This document shows positions 25,425 through 31,401 of a stretch of DNA of 36,730 nt, one piece after another. The notes below the pieces were generated by a model. That model was not told the DNA's origin, searched no databases, and saw nothing but the letters and a program-made list of their open reading frames with translations. The stretch is from a virus. Numbering within the stretch: position 1 is the stretch's first letter; each line of letters opens with the position of its first letter. Where the stretch lies: positions 1 through 36,730 of IMG/VR virus record IMGVR_UViG_3300009413_000027. One strand, given 5' to 3'. A program made the position numbers and the translations under genes.

Positions 25425-28040
25425 ATGGGCTTATGTAATGTAACTAGTATGACTAAGCAACAGCGTATGGATGCTATGAGTGATATCTATAATTACTGGA
25501 TATCTAAAAGAAATATAGTGGGCAGATTTTCTGATGGGCGTAGGGGATATAATGCTGAATCTTCTGCAAAAAATATGAAATGGCTTATAGAACAACGCTT
25601 AGAGAAACCTTGGGATTCTGATAGTCCTCTAACTAAAGCAGATTATAGACGTATTAAAGTAGAGATAGATGCTTTTGATAGTGCTCTAGGTGGTAAATTT
25701 AGCAATCTAGCCTTTATAGTACCTGAAGGTATATCTAAACAGGATCCTACATCTAGAAAGTTTTACTTAAAATTAAATGATATATTAAATTATGAACGTG
25801 TTCAGATAAATAAAGTCCTCACATCTAATGCTTATATAGCTAATCATATGCTTGATGCTTATATGATGGAACATGGTGGTAAGAAAGATTTAGCTACTAA
25901 AGAACTTAGAGAATTACGTAAGGAAATGGCTAATGCAGATCCCAATGAACATGTGCAGGCAGAGTTTATTGGCAAGCTAGAAAGCTTTGTTGCTAGTGAC
26001 AAGGGAAAAACTATTAGAGAGTTTATTGAACTTGTCCAAATGGATAATGATACATTTACTAGTGCACGTAAGCCTAGTTATAGAAATGAAAAAGGTGATC
26101 TTACAGATTACAATCCACATGTGTATAAAGCTGTAGAAAGAGCTAGGGATAATCTTAAATCTATGGGTTCAGTATATACTAATGGGCTTCTAGGACTTCA
26201 GAAGATTATTGCTTTAAAGTATACTAATAGTACTGATGTTAATGCTGCTAAAGCTGATAAGACGGCTGGGAGAATGATAGAAATCATTGATGAATCTATA
26301 ACTGATATTAAAAAAGGTAATGATCGTGGTGGTTATTTTCCTCAAGTTCAGTTTGAAACTATGATGCAGATTAAAGATAGGCTGTCTAAGGCTATGAATG
26401 CTAATCTTATTAATAGAGATTATGCTTTTGCTGACGTGGTTGATAATGTAATTGCTGGGATAGATATCAATAAGATTCCAGCACATGCTCAAAAACGTAA
26501 TCCACTTCTTGATAAGTACTGGGAGAAGGATCCTCTCATGGTTTTAAAAGAATATGGAGATCAAGCAGCTCAATTCAATAAGATGATATCTACACAGGTA
26601 ACATATCTTGATGCTTTAAAGAATCTACCTAAATCAGATGCTCAATTCCAAAAAGGATTGAGAAGATTTATTGATGAGGAATATACTGTATTCACACAGG
26701 GTACTTCTGGTCGTCCTGATTGGGCAAATAAAGCCGTTACTACACTTAATGCATTTCAAACAGCTAGAACAATGGGACTTAATATTACAGGTGCTGTTAA
26801 GAATGCTGCTAGTGCTATACATTTTTACAGTAGAGTAGGGATTAGTGCTCTTACTAATACTCGTAAAGCGATGTCTCATGATAGGCAATTTCAGGAAATG
26901 GTTAGTAGGGCTGAAGAAGAAGCAGGATTCTTATTTACGGATGTAGCTAAAGAATTATATACTGAGGGATTAATAACTAGAAAAGATCTTCAAAGTGGTA
27001 AAATAGAATTTGATCCTCTTACTGGCAAGATTACAATGGAAGGAAGTCCATTATCTGATAAACTTAAAAGTGTTGGTAAATGGACATTAGATAAAGGTTT
27101 GTACTTTCATAGGCTTACTGAGAATAGTCAACGTAAATGGATGTTCAGGACAGCTTTACATAAGAAATATACACAGCTTGTTAATGATGGTTATCCTCCA
27201 GATAAAGCACAACAGTTTTCTACAACATATGCTTTAAAGATGGTTAATAGTTGGGCATATGAGTATGCAGCTCATGCTAAAGCTAAAGCTGTACGTGGAG
27301 AATGGAGAACTGTTGAAGAAATTCAAGATGGTAAGATAGTAAAGAAATTAGAAGGTGGTGCTGGTGCCATGTCTGAGGTAGCATTTCACTTACTACATTA
27401 TCCTATGTCTTTAATGGAAACTCATTATGATGCTTTAAAAGGTATCCATAAATCATTACTTGCTAGACAAGGATTAGAATCAGAAGAGATACAATATGCT
27501 ATGCGTTATGCAGGTGTATCAGGACTTGTAGCTTTAGGATCTGTTCTTGCTAATATAGATTTTAGTAATGTATTAGAGAATGAAAGTGTTGACCGTATGA
27601 AACGTGTGGTTGATGATCTTACTCAGTATGATAATCCAGATAGAGGTACATTTGGACTTATGGGTGAATTTACAGGGCCAACTCTTGGTACAGTCAAACA
27701 TCTTATGATAGCTAATGAGATTATAGATATAGATAATAGCACTCTTAATAAAATATTATTTGGTAATGTGGATTTCTCTGATCCTAATGACTCTATGGCT
27801 GAAAGATTTAATGCTTATCAATGGTCTACATTCTGGGGTACTACAAAGAATAAGATTGCTCCAGCTATAGCAGCTGGTAGGGGTAGGGATCTTTTAACAC
27901 ACTATCTCAAACTCTATCCTGCTACTTGGACTAAGAAAGGTCATGAAGCTGTATTTGGTAAGAAGTCTAAGAAGAAACAGAAGAAAAGAGCTACTAATGT
28001 TGATAGAGCTTTAGCAGTACTTGAAGGTATGCGTAGGTAG
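25425..28040 (+). CDS. 871-aa helical virion/ejection protein candidate
   Basis: A long, mainly helical protein with polar and charged segments, a hydrophobic stretch near residues 695-712 (YAGVSGLVALGSVLANI) and a strongly basic end (KKSKKKQKKR). It begins after an AAAGGAG site and closes the plus-strand block. The position after the giant protein and the basic, membrane-touching C-terminus suggest a second ejected or DNA-associated internal protein. No enzyme motif or known family is recognised. The stop codon lies inside a stem-loop shared with the convergent junction. Confidence 0.6.
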   Translation: MGLCNVTSMTKQQRMDAMSDIYNYWISKRNIVGRFSDGRRGYNAESSAKNMKWLIEQRLEKPWDSDSPLTKADYRRIKVEIDAFDSALGGKFSNLAFIVPEGISKQDPTSRKFYLKLNDILNYERVQINKVLTSNAYIANHMLDAYMMEHGGKKDLATKELRELRKEMANADPNEHVQAEFIGKLESFVASDKGKTIREFIELVQMDNDTFTSARKPSYRNEKGDLTDYNPHVYKAVERARDNLKSMGSVYTNGLLGLQKIIALKYTNSTDVNAAKADKTAGRMIEIIDESITDIKKGNDRGGYFPQVQFETMMQIKDRLSKAMNANLINRDYAFADVVDNVIAGIDINKIPAHAQKRNPLLDKYWEKDPLMVLKEYGDQAAQFNKMISTQVTYLDALKNLPKSDAQFQKGLRRFIDEEYTVFTQGTSGRPDWANKAVTTLNAFQTARTMGLNITGAVKNAASAIHFYSRVGISALTNTRKAMSHDRQFQEMVSRAEEEAGFLFTDVAKELYTEGLITRKDLQSGKIEFDPLTGKITMEGSPLSDKLKSVGKWTLDKGLYFHRLTENSQRKWMFRTALHKKYTQLVNDGYPPDKAQQFSTTYALKMVNSWAYEYAAHAKAKAVRGEWRTVEEIQDGKIVKKLEGGAGAMSEVAFHLLHYPMSLMETHYDALKGIHKSLLARQGLESEEIQYAMRYAGVSGLVALGSVLANIDFSNVLENESVDRMKRVVDDLTQYDNPDRGTFGLMGEFTGPTLGTVKHLMIANEIIDIDNSTLNKILFGNVDFSDPNDSMAERFNAYQWSTFWGTTKNKIAPAIAAGRGRDLLTHYLKLYPATWTKKGHEAVFGKKSKKKQKKRATNVDRALAVLEGMRR

Positions 28041-28066
28041 AATGGAGATATACCACCTACGCCTTC
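28023..28066. terminator. Stem-loop at the convergent gene junction
   Basis: GCGTAGGT (28031-28038) pairs with ACCTACGC (28055-28062), extended after a 4-base bulge by GAAG (28023-28026) with CTTC (28063-28066). The loop is 16 bases. It overlaps the stop codon of the 871-aa gene and lies 10 bases from the end of the opposing gene. A T-run is lacking on both sides, so it may protect 3' ends or slow opposing polymerases rather than act as a classic terminator. Confidence 0.5.
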
Positions 28067-28075
28067 CTCATCTTC

Positions 28076-28255
28076 CTAGTCTCTAAATAGACTTCTATTT
28101 TTTCCAATTCCAAATGTCAATTGTACTGGCCACATGGTGAAGTTAATTTCTATATCTTCATTGTATGAAAATACTTCAATTCCAAATGGTGCTATAAAAA
28201 TACTAGCATAATCCTTATTAATATCTCCACCTAAATATTTATTACCAAATTCCAC
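28076..28255 (-). CDS. 59-aa hypothetical protein with GTG start
   Basis: The last gene of the minus block. The ATG at 28300 would overlap the upstream gene by 46 bases with no ribosome binding site, whereas GTG at 28255 sits 6 bases after GGAGGA and shares one base with the upstream stop (TAGTG). That start is preferred. The product is beta-rich, with ASIFIAPFGIEVFSYN near the middle and a basic end. Function unknown. Confidence 0.55.
   Translation of the reverse strand: MEFGNKYLGGDINKDYASIFIAPFGIEVFSYNEDIEINFTMWPVQLTFGIGKNRSLFRD
28078..28103 (+). terminator. Weak intrinsic-terminator-like hairpin, plus direction
   Basis: AGTCT (28078-28082) and AGACT (28089-28093) form a short stem with a 6-base loop, followed by TCTATTTTTT. 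The stem is short and AT-rich, so it would be weak. It lies just past the plus-strand block and within the 3' end of the opposing small gene. Confidence 0.4.
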
Positions 28256-28578
28256 TACCTGTCCTCCGGCATTGAACAAATGAATCTTTCTTCTAACCAA
28301 TCATCGAATCTCATAATAATAAGTGTTTCACCTCTGTCTTGTTTACATACTACAGCATCTACATGTTCAGTGGGTACAAGAAAAGATGCTAATTTCTTTC
28401 TACATTTAGCTTGAATCTTAAAATCATCTCCCATTAGGACATCAACCTCTTCATGCATACCGAGAGAAGCACCATTGCTCCCCCATGCACGCTTACATTT
28501 ATTGAATCCTGAACTCAGAACTGTATTAACTATTTCTCTTTCAAACCGGTTGCCTTTGGCTTTGCTTGGACTTGGCAT
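28255..28578 (-). CDS. Holliday junction resolvase-like PD-(D/E)XK nuclease
   Basis: A 107-aa protein of the archaeal Hjc type: KGNRFEREIV (9-18, acidic Glu13/Glu15), AWGSNGAS (31-38), EVDVLMGDDF (44-53, Asp46) and IQAKCRKK (55-62, Lys58). The usual ExK is QxK here, a variant found in related phage resolvases. The length is normal for Hjc. Such enzymes cut four-way DNA junctions made during replication and recombination, which fits the ERF recombinase upstream. The start lies in the previous gene, after AAAGGAA. Confidence 0.7.
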   Translation of the reverse strand: MPSPSKAKGNRFEREIVNTVLSSGFNKCKRAWGSNGASLGMHEEVDVLMGDDFKIQAKCRKKLASFLVPTEHVDAVVCKQDRGETLIIMRFDDWLEERFICSMPEDR

Positions 28579-28822
28579 TATTTAATTCCTTTCTTAATTT
28601 AGCTGTGAATCGTTTCATGGCAGCATCAGCTTCTTTCGATGCTTGATGAAACCTAGCACTTATTGGTTGATTTTTAATTGTGATTGGTTTATTTAATTTA
28701 GCTTCAAGTTCTTCTATTTTATCAAGTAAAGCATTATTATCTTTAGTTAATTTATCTATAATTTCAATAGCATTTTCAAAGTTAAATCGTAAATAATTAC
28801 CTAAATCACCATCTCTTTCCAT
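28541..28822 (-). CDS. Small coiled-coil protein
   Basis: A 93-aa protein. The N-terminal half contains a clear coiled coil (about residues 15-45, IEIIDKLTKDNNALLDKIEE), and the C-terminal half is basic (KRFTAKLRKELNNAKSKQSQ). The start is coupled to the preceding stop (TAATG), and the 3' end overlaps the resolvase by 38 bases. Its basic tail could bind DNA or help the nuclease, but no family is recognised. Confidence 0.6.
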   Translation of the reverse strand: MERDGDLGNYLRFNFENAIEIIDKLTKDNNALLDKIEELEAKLNKPITIKNQPISARFHQASKEADAAMKRFTAKLRKELNNAKSKQSQRQPV

Positions 28823-29043
28823 TATAGACCCATCCTGCCCATTATTCTTTTAATTTTACCAGCAAGGTCAGATATAGATAGCTCTACTTCATTAACTCTT
28901 TCGCTTAAATCAGCTAACTTGTTACCAAGATAGTCAACATCTAGCTTTACTTCTTTAGAAAGTGGTGGTGTTTTAATTTCCATCCCTGGTATAGATCCTT
29001 TACGTCCTGCATACTTTTCTTTTACTGCTGCTTTTTTAGCCAT
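28822..29043 (-). CDS. Small basic/coiled-coil protein
   Basis: A 73-aa protein with a Lys-rich N-terminus (MAKKAAVKEKYAGRKG) and a coiled-coil segment (about residues 38-65, LGNKLADLSERVNEVELSI). AAAGGAC precedes the ATG, which lies inside the upstream gene. It is coupled to the next gene by TAATG. A protein-protein adapter is possible; function unknown. Confidence 0.6.
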   Translation of the reverse strand: MAKKAAVKEKYAGRKGSIPGMEIKTPPLSKEVKLDVDYLGNKLADLSERVNEVELSISDLAGKIKRIMGRMGL

Positions 29044-29252
29044 TTCTTAGTCCTTTCATTTATTATATTTTCTAACTTAGTACGTTTGCCATGTTCTCTT
29101 TTGGCACACTTATTGCAAATCCTTTGTTCTTCATAAGGATGTTTTGGAAGAATGGCAAAGTTACCCCAAATATATACATCTTGTGCTTTTGTGATGCGGC
29201 ACATATAGCACTTGAAATATGTTCTAGATAACTTTGCATTTATTCCATACAT
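29022..29252 (-). CDS. Small zinc-ribbon-like protein
   Basis: A 76-aa protein with two CxxC pairs: CYMC (about residues 15-18) and CNKC (46-49), separated by 27 residues, with a nearby His; this is a likely zinc ribbon. The C-terminus is highly basic (ERTKKWLKKQQ). It may bind nucleic acid or polymerase. The ATG lacks a ribosome binding site and follows a stem-loop-rich leader (29253-29331). Confidence 0.55.
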   Translation of the reverse strand: MYGINAKLSRTYFKCYMCRITKAQDVYIWGNFAILPKHPYEEQRICNKCAKREHGKRTKLENIINERTKKWLKKQQ

Positions 29253-29263
29253 AATGTAAAGAG

Positions 29264-29332
29264 ATACATTGTAGAGTTGAGTCTTTTATTTACCATTCTA
29301 CATCCGTAGATTTGTATCTCAATTAAATGTAT
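29264..29332 (-). repeat. Nested inverted repeats in the leader of the zinc-ribbon gene
   Basis: Outer pairs: ATACAT (29264-29269) with ATGTAT (29327-29332), and TTGAG (29277-29281) with CTCAA (29318-29322). An inner hairpin, TCTAC-ATCC-GTAGA, lies at 29297-29310. It fills the untranslated gap between two genes and could be a processing or regulatory structure. Confidence 0.4.
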
Positions 29333-29589
29333 TAGAGACATTCATCTCCAGTACATTGATATCCTGGAAGATCCTTATTATATTCATCAGCAGTAGTAGG
29401 TTCATAGTCATCTTCATCCATCATTTCAATTAGATGAGCTGCTAAATATACAGCACAATCAAGTGCTTCTTCAAGAGCTTCCTGAACAAAATCCCTACCA
29501 TCTGAGGAGATATTTTCCTTACCATATCTCTTCTTTCCTTTATCAAGACGTTGCTCTATCAAATTAAGTATTTGTTTATTTATGTTCAT
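29332..29589 (-). CDS. All-alpha NTP pyrophosphohydrolase-like (MazG-like) protein
   Basis: An 85-aa protein starting at MNINKQ (29589), 5 bases after AGGAGAG; the longer ATG at 29649 lacks a site. RLDKGKKRYGKEN, DGRDF and EALEEALDCAVYLAAHLIEM match the helical core of MazG-like/dUTPase-type pyrophosphohydrolases, whose E-x-x-E...E-x-x-D residues hold magnesium and split nucleotide triphosphates. The acidic tail ends CTGDECL. It probably adjusts the nucleotide pool during phage DNA synthesis; the substrate is not clear. Confidence 0.6.
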   Translation of the reverse strand: MNINKQILNLIEQRLDKGKKRYGKENISSDGRDFVQEALEEALDCAVYLAAHLIEMMDEDDYEPTTADEYNKDLPGYQCTGDECL

Positions 29590-29995
29590 TGTTCTCTCCT
29601 GTATTATAAATACGCCATTTTTCAATAGGAACATCATAGAAATATTCACCTTCTGGTACTGATTTATTGGGAACTTCTATTAGATTATATTGCCTAATGA
29701 CTTCTGATCTACAAAACATTATTTTATCAAAGTCTTTATTAACTACTGCATATACTATACTATGCTTTAAAAACTTTTCCTTTCTTGCTGGTATATGTAC
29801 AGTTTTAAATGGAAATTCATCTATCCATATCTCACGTCTTTCAACTTCATAACGAGGAACTACAATATCTATACCATACTTATCAGGATTTTCCATAGCA
29901 TCTAATCCCTTTGATTTAAGAAAATTAATTACTAAATCTTTTGCAGGTTTGTCATTAGTAGCATGACTTTCTTTGTTAAATTCTTTATATATCAT
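29576..29995 (-). CDS. Restriction-endonuclease-like fold protein (putative)
   Basis: A 139-aa protein. KDLVINFLKSKGLDAMENP, GIDIVV (Asp43) and YEVERREIW (Glu50, Glu52) follow the alpha-beta-beta layout of PD-(D/E)XK enzymes, with 'ExE' where ExK is usual. The remaining part (RKEKFL, FDKIMFC) matches small endonuclease-like proteins of phages. If active, it would cut DNA; if not, it may be a structural relative. It overlaps its neighbours and starts after AAGGAGAAAAG. Confidence 0.45.
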   Translation of the reverse strand: MIYKEFNKESHATNDKPAKDLVINFLKSKGLDAMENPDKYGIDIVVPRYEVERREIWIDEFPFKTVHIPARKEKFLKHSIVYAVVNKDFDKIMFCRSEVIRQYNLIEVPNKSVPEGEYFYDVPIEKWRIYNTGENNEHK

Positions 29996-30116
29996 CTTTT
30001 CTCCTTGTTAAAATTGGTAAATAAGAACGTAGAATTGTTTCAAGAACTTTAATCTGCTTCTTGAGCTCTATATTCTCTAACAATATCTTCTTAAATAGTT
30101 TCTGTAAGTGTTTCAT
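29985..30116 (-). CDS. 43-aa leucine-zipper-like ORF
   Basis: The ORF overlaps a 28-aa ORF upstream (ATGA) and the nuclease-like gene downstream by 11 bases. The product (MKHLQKLFKKILLENIELKK at its start) has a basic, heptad-like helix. It has no ribosome binding site of its own, so it relies on coupled translation. It is too small for family assignment. Confidence 0.45.
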   Translation of the reverse strand: MKHLQKLFKKILLENIELKKQIKVLETILRSYLPILTRRKDDI

Positions 30117-30199
30117 AAGGGGGCAGCAAATGTGGTATGTGTGAATACACGATCATCAAGCCTAAGGAATGCGTACCCCCCTATAAATTTATACTCCAT
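30113..30199 (-). CDS. 28-aa micro-ORF
   Basis: It begins MEYKFIGGYAFLRLDDRVFT and ends in an ATGA overlap with the 43-aa ORF. Only a weak AGGG precedes the ATG. The frame is blocked by a TAG just upstream, so the ATG is the natural start. The coherent sequence and coupling favour a real micro-protein, but the evidence is modest. Confidence 0.4.
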   Translation of the reverse strand: MEYKFIGGYAFLRLDDRVFTHTTFAAPL

Positions 30200-30278
30200 A
30201 CACAGACCCTAACCGATATTTATCTGCGATTCTACGATGATCAATCTCGAAAGGACTAATCTGGAGTACCTAGGATAC
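30200..30278 (-). other. Noncoding leader after the DUF932-like gene
   Basis: No ORF with a start codon is seen here. TACTCCA (30192-30198) is the reverse complement of TGGAGTA (30262-30268), so the gap can fold into a large hairpin whose left arm touches the start of the 28-aa ORF. Confidence 0.35.
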
Positions 30279-31067
30279 TTATGCAACTGCTCTACAAAGA
30301 CCATCTACTATGGTAGCATTCTGCCCATATGTAGTAATGGTAGGATTCTCTTTATGCCATAACAAATCTGTACCGGCATTAAGTAAATTCCAACCACTAT
30401 AATCTTCTTTACTGGTATGAGTAAACCTATCTACAATTTGTCCCCAAATACTAACAGGAATTTCTTGTAGATGATTATGTCTAACATCACCAAGTACATC
30501 CATAGTAACTTCTAAAGCACTTAATTTTCTTAGATTCTTTATAAAATCATCTAATTGATAAGTACCACTAACAAGATTATTAATATTGGTCACTACCTGT
30601 TCAAGACTATCACCCCAATCTTCACTCTTAGGTTCATGTTTGAATCTATAAGTATTGAAGTGATCTTTACTCATCATACCATTGGTACATATGAGACGAT
30701 ATAACATCATAGCAAAGCCAAATGCTTTAGAACCATCATAGGAGTTCCAAAATTGCATGCCTAAGGCTACATCGTCACCTACCTTAACCTCACCTGCTAT
30801 ATGTTGAGATTTCATGGAATACACGAAATTTCGACCATTAAAGAATGTTTTATCATGAACAAAGTCAATTTTACATTCTTCAGCTACTTGATGAGCAGCA
30901 TTTTTTACTTCTTCATTAGGTAGTAACATATAGTTATTACCTACTACACCTACTTCTGACCAACTGAATGAAGTATCATTTGGTTTTTGCATCTGTACAC
31001 TAAAGGCAGATGATTGTATACCATCATAATCTAATGGTACTTTTCTTATTGGTAAATAAGGGTTCAT
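30279..31067 (-). CDS. DUF932-like protein
   Basis: A 262-aa protein with the signature core of the DUF932 phage/plasmid family: GDDVALGMQFWNSYDGS (residues about 97-113), AFGFAMMLYRLICTNGMMS (115-133) and a later helical segment (LEQVVTNINNLVSGTYQ). Proteins of this family are common next to phage replication genes; their biochemical role is not known. It starts after AAGGAGAATACCCC, coupled to a 51-aa ORF by ATGA. The C-terminus ends NATIVDGLCRAVA. Confidence 0.7.
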   Translation of the reverse strand: MNPYLPIRKVPLDYDGIQSSAFSVQMQKPNDTSFSWSEVGVVGNNYMLLPNEEVKNAAHQVAEECKIDFVHDKTFFNGRNFVYSMKSQHIAGEVKVGDDVALGMQFWNSYDGSKAFGFAMMLYRLICTNGMMSKDHFNTYRFKHEPKSEDWGDSLEQVVTNINNLVSGTYQLDDFIKNLRKLSALEVTMDVLGDVRHNHLQEIPVSIWGQIVDRFTHTSKEDYSGWNLLNAGTDLLWHKENPTITTYGQNATIVDGLCRAVA

Positions 31068-31219
31068 GGGGTATTCTCCTTGTTTTTTAGTTTTGTTATT
31101 TCTCTTTCTAATATATCCAGTACTTCAAGTATTCCATCTAACTGTTCTATTACTCTCGACCTGAAAATATTCATTCCATCTTTCCAATCGGCTTCTTCTG
31201 CCATTTTGTCTTGAAACAT
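31064..31219 (-). CDS. 51-aa helical small protein
   Basis: An ORF with ATG at 31219 sharing a base with the previous stop (TAATG) and an ATGA overlap with the DUF932-like gene. The product (MFQDKMAEEADWKDGMNIFR at its start, then a coiled-coil-like VIEQLDGILEVLDILEREI) is mostly helical. Unknown function; the tight coupling on both sides supports translation. Confidence 0.6.
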   Translation of the reverse strand: MFQDKMAEEADWKDGMNIFRSRVIEQLDGILEVLDILEREITKLKNKENTP

Positions 31220-31401
31220 TATTTGATCCTTTTCCTAAATACGGCTTTAGCTCCTTCTGAATTAGTCCTTATGGTTGTAGTCTTACCAGTAAGTCTGGAG
31301 ATAGATTCTTTTTCAATCATCAACCATTCAAGAACAGTAATATAAGTTCCTTTATACCATGTTTCATCTTCAGGATTTAACCATTTTGTTATTTGTATCA
31401 T
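31219..31401 (-). CDS. 60-aa small protein, unknown
   Basis: A 60-aa protein (MIQITKWLNPEDETWYKGTY at its start), overlapping the primase-helicase stop by 4 bases (ATGA) and basic at its end (AKAVFRKRIK). It looks compact, with beta strands and a helix. No family is recognised; it could be a helicase accessory. Confidence 0.55.
   Translation of the reverse strand: MIQITKWLNPEDETWYKGTYITVLEWLMIEKESISRLTGKTTTIRTNSEGAKAVFRKRIK

Noticed and set aside
29240-29296. 18-codon ORF (MVNKRLNSTMYLFTLCME) before the zinc-ribbon gene
   Set aside because: No ribosome binding site, poor composition, and it overlaps the stem-loops; kept only as a possibility in a finding.
30118-30182. AGGGGG/CCCCCT stem with inner GTGT-GAAT-ACAC hairpin as an independent RNA
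   Set aside because: The segment is coherent coding sequence for the 28-aa ORF on the minus strand, and the outer arms are mostly Gly and Pro codons; only the untranslated part after the DUF932-like gene was kept as a structural candidate.
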